In this document: positions 25,484 to 39,401 of the stretch, in pieces
Layout: each line of letters starts with the position of its first letter
Position numbering within the stretch: the first letter of the stretch is position 1
Assembly (NCBI RefSeq): GCF_003443615.1
Contig: NZ_CP031967.1
Location: 3,472,001-3,536,000 of the forward strand
Length of the DNA: 64,000 nucleotides
Direction of reading: 5' to 3'
From: Alteromonas sp. BL110
GTDB lineage: Bacteria; Pseudomonadota; Gammaproteobacteria; Enterobacterales; Alteromonadaceae
The notes under the pieces: generated by a model
Databases searched by the model: none
The model's input: the letters and a program-made list of their open reading frames with translations, nothing else
What the model was told of the DNA's origin: nothing
Program-made: the position numbers and the translations under genes

Positions 25484-26173
25484 TCAAGTAAACTGGTAAC
25501 GGCTAAACAAAGTATCTGGCTCGGGAATAGTGATTTTCCCATAATGCCGTTTCAGCAAACCTTCACTTTCAAGCTCACCTAAAAGCTGATTAACCGTTTG
25601 CCTACTGCTATTTATCATTTGCGCCAAAGACTCTTGCGAAAGCGTAAGTGTAATCGCGTTGTTTTTAGGTAAATGCTGACCATAGCTGGTGGTAAGCATC
25701 AATAGCCGTTTTACCAGCTGGTGTTTAAGGCTAAGCCCTGCGCTTGAGTCAATAAATTGAAATGCACTGCGCACTCGCGTGCATAAAAGCCGAGTAAAAT
25801 GCGGATACAGCTCTGGATACTGTTCAAGTAATGCCTTGAACGCGTTTTTCTGAATAATAGCAACGGTGGAGTTCGTTTCACAGAAGTTGTCGTGGGTACG
25901 AGGGAGGTCGTCGAACATTGATATTTCACCAAACCAGGTGCCGGCCCCCAGCAACGCAAATAGCATTTCGCGGCCGTCTACTCCCACGGTCACAACTCTT
26001 AAGCGGCCTTCGCACACACCATAAAAACCTGCGCCGTCTTCACCTTTGGCATGCAATTGCTGTCCTGCTTTTAAATGCTTAAGGCGCATCTTTTCGAACA
26101 TGGCTTCCTGTAAATAAGAAGGAATTGCGCTAAACCAAGTAGAGCCAGCCAGAACAGGTTTGAATTTTTCCAT
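25484..26173 (-). CDS. Crp/Fnr family transcriptional regulator
   Basis: A 229-residue regulator: cyclic-nucleotide-binding fold (about 15-130) with GEISMFDDLPRTHDNF in the position of the Crp phosphate-binding cassette, a dimer helix, and a C-terminal HTH (LSQESLAQMINSSRQTVNQLLGELESEGLLKRHYGKITI). It lacks the N-terminal cysteine cluster of Fnr, so an iron-sulfur oxygen sensor is unlikely; whether it binds cAMP is unclear. It sits upstream of the alpha/beta hydrolase gene by 30 bp, and divergent from the class II aldolase gene. Confidence 0.9.
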   Translation of the reverse strand: MEKFKPVLAGSTWFSAIPSYLQEAMFEKMRLKHLKAGQQLHAKGEDGAGFYGVCEGRLRVVTVGVDGREMLFALLGAGTWFGEISMFDDLPRTHDNFCETNSTVAIIQKNAFKALLEQYPELYPHFTRLLCTRVRSAFQFIDSSAGLSLKHQLVKRLLMLTTSYGQHLPKNNAITLTLSQESLAQMINSSRQTVNQLLGELESEGLLKRHYGKITIPEPDTLFSRYQFT

Positions 26174-26348
26174 TTAACAAGTTTCTTACAATGTCGTATA
26201 TCCGACAGTGTATAGCAATTACTGCGCGTAATGTAGGCGGTAAGAGAAAGTAATTGGAAGTTTCGTTGAAGCGCTTATGTTGTAGAGCCTTCAAAAGACG
26301 GCTGACAGATTTCGATGAAATTATTTTAGACATAACAAGAGTAAAGCT

Positions 26349-27104
26349 ATGACAGATTCAGTAAAGTCGAAGGTAAGCAGTGAAGAATGGCAAACCCGTG
26401 TTGACCTTGCCGCGTGTTATCGTGCGGTTGCTATGTATGGGTGGGACGATCTTATTTTTACTCACATTTCCGCTCGTGTACCAGGGCCTGACCATCATTT
26501 TTTAATTAACCCTTACGGTTTAATGTTTGATGAGGTTACTGCATCCAGCCTAGTAAAAGTTGACCTTAACGGCAATAAAGTGATGGAAAGCGAGTACGAC
26601 ATTAACCCTGCGGGTTTTACTATTCACAGCGCTGTTCACGAAGCGCGTGATGATGCCAAATGCGTGTTGCATTTGCACACAGCAGAAGGCGTAGCGGTAT
26701 CCATTTTAGAGGACGGCCTGCAGCCATACTCGCAGCAATCGCTGTTTCCGCTAGCGTCGCTTTCTTATCATGCCTATGAAGGGGTGGCGTTAAACCCAGA
26801 CGAAAAAGCACGGCTGGTTCGCGACCTAGGCGATACCCAATTTATGATTTTGCGCAATCACGGGCTTTTAACCTGTGCAGACAATATTCCCGATGCCTTT
26901 TTGTTTATGTTTATCATGCAGCGCGCCTGTGAAATTCAGCTAAAAGCTCAGGCTACAGGGAAGCCGCTAATTCCAATTCACTCACAAATTTTAGAGGGTA
27001 TTCGCGCTCAAGCCGAGCAAGTTACCAAGCAAGCGGGTGGGTCACTGGCGTGGCCGGGCATTAAACGTCGTGTTGAGCGTCGCTTCCCTGGATACGATAA
27101 GTAA
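26349..27104 (+). CDS. Class II aldolase/adducin family protein
   Basis: A 251-residue protein with the class II aldolase fold: GWDDLIFTHISARVPG (phosphate/substrate loop), NPAGFTIHSAVHEARDDAKCVLHLHTAEGVAVS with the zinc-ligand HLH, SYHAYEGVAL and RNHGLLTCADNIPDAF with the third His. Such proteins cleave or epimerise sugar phosphates or, in related cases, decarboxylate; the substrate is not evident. It lies 148 bp before pdxB in the same direction, just inside the conserved backbone. Confidence 0.88.
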   Translation: MTDSVKSKVSSEEWQTRVDLAACYRAVAMYGWDDLIFTHISARVPGPDHHFLINPYGLMFDEVTASSLVKVDLNGNKVMESEYDINPAGFTIHSAVHEARDDAKCVLHLHTAEGVAVSILEDGLQPYSQQSLFPLASLSYHAYEGVALNPDEKARLVRDLGDTQFMILRNHGLLTCADNIPDAFLFMFIMQRACEIQLKAQATGKPLIPIHSQILEGIRAQAEQVTKQAGGSLAWPGIKRRVERRFPGYDK

Positions 27105-27252
27105 TGGTTTTAAGCAGGTGGTTTGTATTTCGGCCTTATTTTGAATATTGCAGCCAAACCTGTATTAAATGACGTAAATTAAAGCCAATTAAAAGCAAGT
27201 AAATTAAGGGGGCTAGGTTACTAAAAGCCTAACTTAAGGTACACTTAGCGCC

Positions 27253-28461
27253 ATGAAAATACTTCTTGAAGATACCATCCCTTTTGGCACGGAATACCTT
27301 AACAGCGTAGGTCAAGTTGAAACCTATGCTTGGCAGTCTCTTGTGCCAGAGATGTTGTGCGATGTTGATATTCTTGCGCTGCGTTCTACCACTAAAGTTA
27401 CCCCTGAACTGCTGAGCAACGCTACTATGCTTAAGTTTGTTACTACAGCAACGGCAGGGACCAATCATCTAGATAAAATACATTTAGACAAGGTCGGTAT
27501 CGCACATAGTAGCGCAGCAGGATGTAATGCCGTTGCAGTTGCTGAGTATGTATTAAGTGTTTTATTACATGCACAAAAAGCGCAAAAGCTCGGCTTATAC
27601 GATGCGACAGTCGGTATAGTAGGAGCGGGTAACGTGGGAAGCGCGCTATCACGTATTTTAACGGCAATTGATGTTAAACACTGCTTGTACGACCCACCGC
27701 TACAGCAAGCGTTAGCGCGAACTGGCGAGACGCTGCATAACGGGCAGTCATTTGTAGATTTAGCACAAATCGCAAAGTGCGACGTTATCTCCCTTCACGT
27801 GCCTTTTGTCAAAGACGGCGATTATCCAACTTACCAGATGATCGACAAACCTTTTCTTGAAGCATTAACACCTGACCAGCTGCTTATCAATGCATGCCGG
27901 GGCGAGGTTATAGATGAAGAGGCACTACTTAACCTGATTCAACAAGAACAGGCGCCAACGGTGGTGCTCGATGTGTTCGATAATGAACCTGCCATAAACA
28001 CAGCACTATTTGACCACGTTTGGTTCGTTACGCCACATATTGCGGGTCATTCTGTAGAAGGCAAAGTGCGCGGTACGCAAATGATTTACGAGCAAATTTG
28101 TGAGGTAGTGGGTACAGCACCAGATAAAGAGCTCAGCGATTTTCTAGATAAGACCAGACCAATAAACGCTGAGTTGGCATCGCCAGAAGCATCTCGCCTA
28201 TCGGTTGAAGATCTTATTGCAGTATTTCACAAGGTGTACGATGTCGCTATTGATGACGAAATAACGCGAAACGCTTTTTCATCAACGTCAAAAAATAACG
28301 AGAAAACGAATTCTGATGTCGCGAATACGTTTTCTGCATTGCGCAAGCAATACAGAGTACGTCGCGAGTGCAGCGCCTATGCGTTACAATTGCCAAAGAA
28401 CACCAGCAAACAAATTCAAAACACTTTCACCAAACTAGGCTTTTCCGTTAGTCTGGTTTAG
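27253..28461 (+). CDS. pdxB: Erythronate-4-phosphate dehydrogenase
   Basis: A 402-residue D-isomer-specific 2-hydroxyacid dehydrogenase, second step of DXP-dependent pyridoxal phosphate synthesis. It shows VGIVGAGNVGSALSRIL as the NAD site, ACRGEVIDEEAL, the catalytic arginine/glutamate region and the His in TPHIAGHSVEGKVRGT, plus the C-terminal PdxB dimerisation domain (LRKQYRVRREC). E. coli PdxB is 378 residues. It lies directly before asd, as pdxB-usg do in E. coli, with a 29-bp gap. Confidence 0.95.
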   Translation: MKILLEDTIPFGTEYLNSVGQVETYAWQSLVPEMLCDVDILALRSTTKVTPELLSNATMLKFVTTATAGTNHLDKIHLDKVGIAHSSAAGCNAVAVAEYVLSVLLHAQKAQKLGLYDATVGIVGAGNVGSALSRILTAIDVKHCLYDPPLQQALARTGETLHNGQSFVDLAQIAKCDVISLHVPFVKDGDYPTYQMIDKPFLEALTPDQLLINACRGEVIDEEALLNLIQQEQAPTVVLDVFDNEPAINTALFDHVWFVTPHIAGHSVEGKVRGTQMIYEQICEVVGTAPDKELSDFLDKTRPINAELASPEASRLSVEDLIAVFHKVYDVAIDDEITRNAFSSTSKNNEKTNSDVANTFSALRKQYRVRRECSAYALQLPKNTSKQIQNTFTKLGFSVSLV

Positions 28462-28490
28462 ATATTTTTTTATTAGGAGCATAAAGCATT

Positions 28491-29507
28491 ATGTCGCAAG
28501 CGTTTGACGTAGCGGTACTTGGTGCCACTGGTTTAGTGGGCCAAACCATGATTGAACTATTAGAAGAGCGAGATTTTCCGGTAAACCGTTTGTATCCGCT
28601 TGCCAGTAAACGTTCAGCTGGTAGTACTGTATCGTTTAAAGGCGAAGACATTGAAGTATTAGATGCTGACGACTTCGATTGGTCATTAGTACAATTAGGT
28701 TTTTTCTCAGCCGGTGGCAGCATTTCTGCAAAATTTGCTCCGCTAGCCGCAGAAGAAGGCTGTATTGTAATCGATAATACTTCAGAGTTTCGTTACGAGC
28801 CAGATATCCCTCTTGTAGTGCCAGAAGTTAACGCGCATGCATTGGCAGAGTTTCGCAATAGAAATATAATTGCGAACCCAAACTGCTCAACTATTCAAAT
28901 GTTGGTAGCACTTCAACCAATCCAAGAAGCTGTTGGTATTGACCGTATTAACGTGTGTACCTACCAGTCAGTGTCTGGTGCGGGTAAAGAGGCCATGGAA
29001 GAGCTGGCTAAACAAACTGCGGGTTTGCTAAATGCTCGCGAAGTGAAGCCAGAGTCGTTCAGTCGACAAATTGCCTTTAACGTTATCCCTCAAATCGATG
29101 TTTTCCAAGATAACGACTACACCAAAGAAGAAATGAAAATGCTATGGGAAACCCAAAAAATCATGGGCGACCAAAGTATTTTGGTTAACGCTACAGCTGT
29201 GCGCGTGCCTGTATTTTATGGTCATGCGGAAGCAATTCACTTAGAAACACGCTCTCCCATAGATGCACAGCAGGTTAAAGAGCTTCTAGCTGATGCACCA
29301 GGTGTTACGGTTTACGACGGAAATGAGCAGTTCCCAACTCAGGTTAGTAGTGCTAGCGGTAACGACATTGTTCACGTGGGCAGAATTAGAAACGACATTA
29401 CCCACCCGTGTGGCTTAAATTTGTGGGTTGTGTCTGACAACATCCGTAAAGGCGCAGCAACAAACAGCATTCAAATTGCTGAAACGCTAATTCGCGATTA
29501 CCTGTAA
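28491..29507 (+). CDS. asd: Aspartate-semialdehyde dehydrogenase (Usg-position homologue with intact active site)
   Basis: A 338-residue protein that would reduce aspartyl phosphate to aspartate semialdehyde on the way to lysine, methionine and threonine. It has VAVLGATGLVGQTMIELLEER for NADP binding, the active-site Cys132 in ANPNCSTIQM, the QSVSGAGKEAMEEL loop and VPVFYGHAEAIHLET with the catalytic His. In E. coli the gene at this position (usg) encodes a paralogue whose enzymatic status is doubtful; here the catalytic Cys is present, so it is predicted active. ATG is preceded by TTAGGAGC. Confidence 0.93.
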   Translation: MSQAFDVAVLGATGLVGQTMIELLEERDFPVNRLYPLASKRSAGSTVSFKGEDIEVLDADDFDWSLVQLGFFSAGGSISAKFAPLAAEEGCIVIDNTSEFRYEPDIPLVVPEVNAHALAEFRNRNIIANPNCSTIQMLVALQPIQEAVGIDRINVCTYQSVSGAGKEAMEELAKQTAGLLNAREVKPESFSRQIAFNVIPQIDVFQDNDYTKEEMKMLWETQKIMGDQSILVNATAVRVPVFYGHAEAIHLETRSPIDAQQVKELLADAPGVTVYDGNEQFPTQVSSASGNDIVHVGRIRNDITHPCGLNLWVVSDNIRKGAATNSIQIAETLIRDYL

Positions 29508-30051
29508 ATACTTCAGCAGAGGTTCTGCCTCTGATTAATCGGATAAGCACAGGAAAAGGTAAACATTTTTCTGTGCTTGCCGATACGCAAAATAAGCATA
29601 GGGTCTGATGCGAAGCAAAGACTGCGCCTGTTGTACTGTGAAAGAGATAGCGGGTGTAGCGAATTTGGTGCGCTCAATGGGATGGGAAGATAATTCTCAG
29701 GTCAATAAATAGGCGGCATTTAGCAAAACTTTAAGCATTAGACTAGACCAATACTACTGTCTAACTAGATCACCCTTAATAACTGGTTTATAGTTTGTAG
29801 AGTTAGGAATAGAACAACGTTAAAAACAATAGTCAGTCAGACACTTAGGCAAAGAGTAAGAACTCTAAAAAGCGCAAACAAATCTTACTGCCAGGGTCGT
29901 AGAGACTGTAAAACGCTAGCTTGACAATTAATAATTTCAAGGTGGCTTAAGAATAAAAATAAAAGCCAATATATTTTTCTGTAGTGATTGGCTGAAAAAT
30001 CCGCCCACACAAACTGGGCGGTAAAGACGCTTGAGGGCATATAGGACTGCT
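29508..30051. other. 544-bp intergenic region before fimV with several hairpins
   Basis: No gene is supported. Visible inverted repeats are CAGAGG/CCTCTG at 29517-29533, an AAGCACAG/CTGTGCTT stem with A/T extension at 29546-29578, and CCGCCC/GGGCGG at 30001-30021 in the fimV leader, only 30 bp before its start. None has a proper T-run on the plus strand. I could not identify a definite promoter. Confidence 0.5.
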
Positions 30052-34587
<4,536 letters not shown>

Positions 34588-34632
34588 TTCACTTGTAGGA
34601 GTAGGCTTAAACCTGCATTGATTGTCGTATTG

Positions 34633-34670
34633 AGCGGCCTGTATATTGAAAAGATATACAGGCCGCTTTT
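34633..34670 (+). terminator. Terminator after fimV
   Basis: A perfect 14-bp stem (34633-34646 with 34654-34667), 7-nt loop and a TTTTGATTTC tail. It isolates fimV from truA. Confidence 0.88.
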
Positions 34671-34790
34671 GATTTCATCAACTTGCATTTATTTGCCATG
34701 CAGTAGCTGGGCTTTGATTATAAGCAGCATTGCATGTTGCAAGCGAGATGACTACACTTAGCGCCTTTTAAGAAACGGGGTAAAATTGAT

Positions 34791-35582
34791 ATGGGGCGAA
34801 TTGCCTTAGGGATTGAATACGACGGTGCTGCAGTTTACGGTTGGCAACGCCAGCGCGAAGTACCGAGTGTTCAAGAGCATCTTGAAAAGGCACTATCGAC
34901 AGTAGCCAACCAACCTATTGAAGTGCAATGCGCTGGACGCACTGACGCAGGTGTGCACGCGACTGGGCAAGTGGTTCACTTCAATTGCGATGCTCCTCGT
35001 TCAGAGCGCGCATGGACGCTTGGGGTTAACGCTAACCTTCCCAACTCTGTTGCTGTTACTTGGGCGAAAAACGTAAGTGATGATTTTCATGCTCGTTTTT
35101 CTGCTACCCACCGCCGCTATCGCTACGTCATCCATAATGCAAAAATGCGCCCGGCAATTTTGAACTCGGGCGTTACCCACATTCACCGTGAATTAGACGA
35201 GAAGAAAATGCACCTTGCCGCCCAAGCGCTATTGGGTGAACAGGACTTTACGTCGTTTCGTGCAGCGTTGTGCCAAAGTAAAACCCCGTTTCGCAATGTG
35301 ACCGATGTAAGTGTGTATCGCCAAGGTCGCTATGTGATTATTGATATCCGTGCCAATGCTTTCCTACATCACATGGTTCGCAATATCACTGGTGCGCTCG
35401 TTGAAATTGGGGCTGGGGATCAAGATGTGAATTGGATTGCTCACTTATTAAGTCTAAAAGATAGAAGTAAATCGGCAGCCACAGCGAAGCCAAATGGTTT
35501 GTATCTGGTAGATGTAACTTACCCTGAAGAGCATTACTTACCTAAACCGCCGTTAGGGCCGCTTTTTCTTCCAGAAGTATAA
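34791..35582 (+). CDS. truA: tRNA pseudouridine(38-40) synthase TruA
   Basis: A 263-residue pseudouridine synthase that modifies U38-U40 of tRNA anticodon arms. The catalytic Asp is in [18 protein letters not shown]; other family blocks are [29 protein letters not shown] and the C-terminal [19 protein letters not shown]. coli TruA is 270 residues. It follows the fimV terminator and precedes accD as in related genomes (dedA is absent here). Confidence 0.96.
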   Translation: MGRIALGIEYDGAAVYGWQRQREVPSVQEHLEKALSTVANQPIEVQCAGRTDAGVHATGQVVHFNCDAPRSERAWTLGVNANLPNSVAVTWAKNVSDDFHARFSATHRRYRYVIHNAKMRPAILNSGVTHIHRELDEKKMHLAAQALLGEQDFTSFRAALCQSKTPFRNVTDVSVYRQGRYVIIDIRANAFLHHMVRNITGALVEIGAGDQDVNWIAHLLSLKDRSKSAATAKPNGLYLVDVTYPEEHYLPKPPLGPLFLPEV

Positions 35583-35892
35583 GCTTTTCTCCACGCACCC
35601 AAAATACCTCACGCCTTAGTTAGCTGCTATTTCATCAGCGGTTAACTTAGGTAAAATCTGGTGGCCCCCCCCTTAAACCACTGCTTACCAACTTCTAAGA
35701 CCAGTTTTGTTTTTTCCATTTCGTTGTATTGTGGTCTAATAGCGCGCTATATTAGGTAGCTGTTCTATTGTGTTACGTATTTTTTCTTTGTAATACAGTA
35801 TGAAACTTAAAAATTTAATGCGTTGTTGACCACAAGTATGAATGAACGTTAATCGTTATGGTCGGCAAACAAAAACAAAGGATTCAATTTCC
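35583..35892. other. 310-bp truA-accD intergenic region
   Basis: Contains a C8 homopolymer at 35665-35672, a candidate accD promoter at 35724-35753 and a 12-bp palindrome within it. An in-frame ATG at 35842 would lengthen AccD by 17 residues without family support. No other gene is seen. Confidence 0.5.
35724..35753 (+). promoter_or_regulatory. Candidate accD promoter with palindrome in spacer
   Basis: TTGTAT (35724-35729) and TATATT (35748-35753) with an 18-bp spacer. The spacer and -10 overlap a perfect palindrome ATAGCGCGCTAT (35739-35750), which could be a repressor site. Confidence 0.4.
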
Positions 35893-36738
35893 ATGAGCTG
35901 GATTCAAAAAATTCTTCCTCGCACGCAAACTTCACACAAAGGTAATGTGCCAGAAGGTATCTGGACAAAGTGTGGTTCATGCCAAGCAGTGCTGTATAAG
36001 AGCGAACTGGAAAAACTTCAGGAAGTTTGCCCTAAGTGCGACCACCACATGCGTATTACGGCACGCCGACGCATTGATGCTTTCCTAGACGATGGCGATC
36101 GCGTTGAGTTAGGTGCAGAGCACGAGCCTCAAGACGTACTCAAGTTTAAAGATTCTAAACGTTACAAAGACCGTATTGTCGCTGCGCAAAAGTCGACTAA
36201 CGAAAAAGATGCGCTAGTGGTAATGCAGGGCAAGCTAAAAGGTATGCCGGTAGTGGTTGCGTGTTTTGAGTTTGCGTTTATGGGCGGCTCAATGGCGTCA
36301 GTAGTAGGTGCACGTTTTGTTGCCGCTGTTAATGCATGTTTAGAAAATGATATGCCGCTTATTTGCTTCAGTGCAAGTGGTGGCGCGCGTATGCAAGAAG
36401 CACTGATGTCGCTAATGCAAATGGCTAAAACATCTGCAGCCCTTGCCAAAATGAGCAAAAAAGGCCTGCCTTATATTAGTGTACTTACAGACCCTACAAT
36501 GGGTGGTGTATCTGCAAGTTTGGCAATGCTTGGTGACGTTAACGTAGCCGAGCCAAAAGCGCTTATCGGCTTCGCGGGTCCTCGCGTAATCGAGCAAACA
36601 GTAAGAGAAAAACTGCCGGAAGGTTTCCAACGCAGTGAGTTCCTTGTTGAGAAAGGTGCAATTGATATGATTGTTGACCGCAGAGATATGCGTGATAGAT
36701 TACACAGCCTGTTGGTTAAGTTGCATTACAAGAATTAG
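35893..36738 (+). CDS. accD: Acetyl-CoA carboxylase carboxyltransferase subunit beta
   Basis: A 281-residue beta subunit of the carboxyltransferase that, with AccA, makes malonyl-CoA for fatty acid synthesis. The N-terminal zinc ribbon CGSC...CPKC (about residues 27-49) and the crotonase-like core [42 protein letters not shown] and [19 protein letters not shown] are intact. ATG at 35893 is chosen by family N-terminus MSWIQKIL and an upstream AAAGGA. Its stop overlaps the GTG start of folC by one base. Confidence 0.97.
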   Translation: MSWIQKILPRTQTSHKGNVPEGIWTKCGSCQAVLYKSELEKLQEVCPKCDHHMRITARRRIDAFLDDGDRVELGAEHEPQDVLKFKDSKRYKDRIVAAQKSTNEKDALVVMQGKLKGMPVVVACFEFAFMGGSMASVVGARFVAAVNACLENDMPLICFSASGGARMQEALMSLMQMAKTSAALAKMSKKGLPYISVLTDPTMGGVSASLAMLGDVNVAEPKALIGFAGPRVIEQTVREKLPEGFQRSEFLVEKGAIDMIVDRRDMRDRLHSLLVKLHYKN

Positions 36739-38069
36739 TGAATAACGAAAATAATTTTAAACCTGGCTCAGCGCCAAATACAGAAGGCGCCCCTGCGCCT
36801 TCAGCTTCGCAAAAAAGCCTGAGCCAGTGGTTATCCTACCTAGAATCTATTCATCCTAGTGCCATCGATATGGGGCTAGACAGAGTGAAAGCGGTGGCTA
36901 ACGCCATGGCATTATCCCTCAGCCAGTCGGTGGTTATTACCGTTGCAGGCACAAATGGTAAAGGCACAACGTGTCGTTTGCTTGAACAAGCCATGCTATC
37001 GCAAGGCAAAAGTGTTGCGGTATACAGCTCGCCTCATTTAACCGACTACCGAGAACGGGTGCGTTACAATGGCGAACTACCGCCTGCCAAAGAATTTGTC
37101 GATGCTTTTGAGTTTGTTGAACGTGCACGAAAGGACACTGCCGGCGACCCTATTACCCTAACTTATTTTGAATTTGGTACCCTCGCTGCAATGAAAATGA
37201 TGCAGTCATGGGCGGTCGATGTAGTTATTCTTGAAGTGGGACTGGGCGGGCGTCTAGACGCTACAAATATTATCGACCCTAATCTTGCTGTTATTACGAC
37301 TATCGATCTTGACCATCAAGATTGGCTTGGTAATACGCGCGAAAAAATTGCTCGCGAAAAAGCAGGAATTATGCGTAAAAATGGCAGTGCAGTAGTGGGT
37401 GAACTGTTCCCGCCATCGTCGCTATACGATGTAGCTAACGAGTTACAGGCAAACGTGCGTTGGGCTACGCAAGACTTCGTAACAGTAGTGGCAAGTGATT
37501 ACAGCGAGTGGAGCTGGCAAGGAAAGGGTAACAGCTTCGCGTCGCTACCTTATCCTAAAATCCCTCTACAAAATGCAAGCACAGCATTAGCTGCGTTGGA
37601 GCTGCTTAACTTACTGCCCGAAGAGCATGTAATTAGAGATATTATCGAAAACACTACTATGCCGGGTCGCCAACAAATAATTAGTGAATCGCCTCTTGTC
37701 GTCGTAGATGTCGCCCATAACCCCCAAGCGACCACGGCCATGCAAGAGTGGCTTAACCGTTACGATGTTAGCCAAATGCGTATAGTTGTGGGTATGCTTA
37801 AAGATAAATCAATTGCTGAAACCTTGGCGCCACTTTCGGGTCTTAACGCCAAGTGGTACTTAGCTTCAACAAGTGGGCCGCGAGGCTGCAGTGCAGAAGT
37901 ACTTGAAAATGCACTTGTTAATGCTGGCACAACCATAGAGAATATAGACACGTTTCAAGACGTGACCTCAGCATATCAACGTGCGCTTGCAGATTATCAA
38001 ACTGGTGAACTTATTCTCGTTTTTGGTTCTTTTGTTACCGTTGCAGACGTGCTTGCTGAGCAAAACTAA
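36738..38069 (+). CDS. folC: Bifunctional dihydrofolate/folylpolyglutamate synthase
   Basis: A 443-residue Mur-ligase-fold enzyme that adds glutamate to dihydropteroate and folates. It shows the P-loop VAGTNGKGTTCRLLEQ, SSPHLTDYRERVRYNG, LEVGLGGRLDATNII, the carbamylated-lysine region AREKAGIMRKNG and the C-terminal DVAHNPQATTAM. Start is GTG at 36738, overlapping the accD TAG by one base (TAGTG), which implies translational coupling. accD-folC-dedD-cvpA-purF order is conserved with E. coli. Confidence 0.96.
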   Translation: MNNENNFKPGSAPNTEGAPAPSASQKSLSQWLSYLESIHPSAIDMGLDRVKAVANAMALSLSQSVVITVAGTNGKGTTCRLLEQAMLSQGKSVAVYSSPHLTDYRERVRYNGELPPAKEFVDAFEFVERARKDTAGDPITLTYFEFGTLAAMKMMQSWAVDVVILEVGLGGRLDATNIIDPNLAVITTIDLDHQDWLGNTREKIAREKAGIMRKNGSAVVGELFPPSSLYDVANELQANVRWATQDFVTVVASDYSEWSWQGKGNSFASLPYPKIPLQNASTALAALELLNLLPEEHVIRDIIENTTMPGRQQIISESPLVVVDVAHNPQATTAMQEWLNRYDVSQMRIVVGMLKDKSIAETLAPLSGLNAKWYLASTSGPRGCSAEVLENALVNAGTTIENIDTFQDVTSAYQRALADYQTGELILVFGSFVTVADVLAEQN

Positions 38070-38114
38070 CACGCGCATTGTAAGTAAAACCGTGTATTCA
38101 AGCAGGAGAGCACA

Positions 38115-38738
38115 GTGACATCGGCATTAAAGAATAGACTGGTGGGGACAATTATTGTTGTCGCCCTAGCGGTTATCTTTTTACCAGACTTTCTTGATGG
38201 CAAAAAGCAAACGAACAGAGAGCCATTTGTCTCTGTTCCTGCAAATCCGCCTAAAAAGCCCATCGTAGAGCCTGAATCTTTTCCATCAGAGCGGGTAGCG
38301 AAAGCAGCGGTTCCAGCTGTCGAAATTGAAGATGAAACAGCGTTAGATGAAGAGTTGGTTGCTTCAAGTGCTGATGACAGCCCAAACACTGACGAAGCTA
38401 CCGTCACTAGAGCGCCAGCCCCAAAAGCCTTTGTTGAAAAGGACAAGCTAGCGAGCCAAACAGTTGTTGATACGAAAAGCGCCACTGCCGATGACGACGC
38501 AGGCTGGGTAATCCAGCTAGGCAGCTTTCGTCATGAAAAAAACGTAAAGGCATTGTTGGCAAAGCTAGAAAAGGCAGGGTATCGCGCGTTCAGTCGTAAA
38601 ATTCAGACCAGCTCTGGTCCGCTCAATAAAGTTTTTGTAGGCCCTGATTTAGACAAAAAGAAATTAGAATCGGCACTACCCCATTTAAAAGAGCTCACGA
38701 AACTTAAAGGTAAGGTCACCACGTTCAAAGTCGAGTAG
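38115..38738 (+). CDS. dedD: SPOR-domain cell division protein DedD
   Basis: A 207-residue inner-membrane protein: short basic N-terminus, one membrane span (about 8-25, LVGTIIVVALAVIFLPDFL), a long acidic/Pro-Ala periplasmic linker, and a C-terminal SPOR domain (AGWVIQLGSFRHEKNVKALLAKLEKAGYRAF to TTFKVE, about 130-207) that binds denuded septal peptidoglycan. Start is GTG at 38115 with AGGAG six bases upstream. It follows folC by 45 bp. Confidence 0.9.
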   Translation: MTSALKNRLVGTIIVVALAVIFLPDFLDGKKQTNREPFVSVPANPPKKPIVEPESFPSERVAKAAVPAVEIEDETALDEELVASSADDSPNTDEATVTRAPAPKAFVEKDKLASQTVVDTKSATADDDAGWVIQLGSFRHEKNVKALLAKLEKAGYRAFSRKIQTSSGPLNKVFVGPDLDKKKLESALPHLKELTKLKGKVTTFKVE

Positions 38739-38898
38739 GACGTATTCTTTCTATATTGAACAACGCTTACTGAAAACGGGAGTGTCAGGGTTTGCATTAC
38801 AGACTAGTAATATTTCTATCTTCTGTTAGAATGCGCGCCATCTCGCCAAAGGCTCGTTGCTTTACCTTAAAAAGCAACATCAACGCAATAAAGAGACG

Positions 38899-39387
38899 AT
38901 GAACTGGGTAGACTTTTCCATACTGGGTATCATTGCGGTATCTACCTTAATAAGCCTTATTAGAGGGTTTGTTAAAGAAGCCATTTCGTTAGTGGTGTGG
39001 TTTGCTGCACTCTTTATTTCAAGCAATTTCTACGCTGACCTCGCCGTTTATTTTACAGCCATTGACGAACCTTATTTGAAAAATGGCGCTGCAATCGCTG
39101 CGCTATTTATTACAACGCTCATCCTGGGCGGAATGATCAATTACGTTATAAGCCAGTTGGTACAGGCAACGGGGTTGTCTGGTACAGACAGGGCCCTTGG
39201 TATAGTTTTTGGTGCTCTGCGTGGCGTGCTGATAGTTAGCGCATTGCTCTTTTTTATGGATACCTTCACCGGCGCTGCATCTTCTAATTGGTGGCAAGCA
39301 TCGGTGCTCATTCCAGAGTTTGGTGTCATCATTGAGTGGTTTTTCAGCTATGTGAAAGACTCCTCCAGTTTCTTAAATCCCGCTTGA
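38899..39387 (+). CDS. cvpA: CvpA family membrane protein
   Basis: A 162-residue protein with four membrane helices, the same length as E. coli CvpA. The N-terminus [41 protein letters not shown] is the CvpA signature. In E. coli it is needed for colicin V export and lies in the purF operon; its direct function is unclear. ATG at 38899 is chosen over 38857 by family length and the AAGAGA just upstream. purF starts 15 bp downstream. Confidence 0.94.
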   Translation: MNWVDFSILGIIAVSTLISLIRGFVKEAISLVVWFAALFISSNFYADLAVYFTAIDEPYLKNGAAIAALFITTLILGGMINYVISQLVQATGLSGTDRALGIVFGALRGVLIVSALLFFMDTFTGAASSNWWQASVLIPEFGVIIEWFFSYVKDSSSFLNPA

Positions 39388-39401
39388 AATAGGTAACGCA
39401 C

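Noticed and set aside
35665..35672. C8 homopolymer as a phase-variation tract
   Set aside because: It is intergenic, well upstream of the accD promoter candidate, and there is no reading frame it would switch. Could also be a sequencing artefact.
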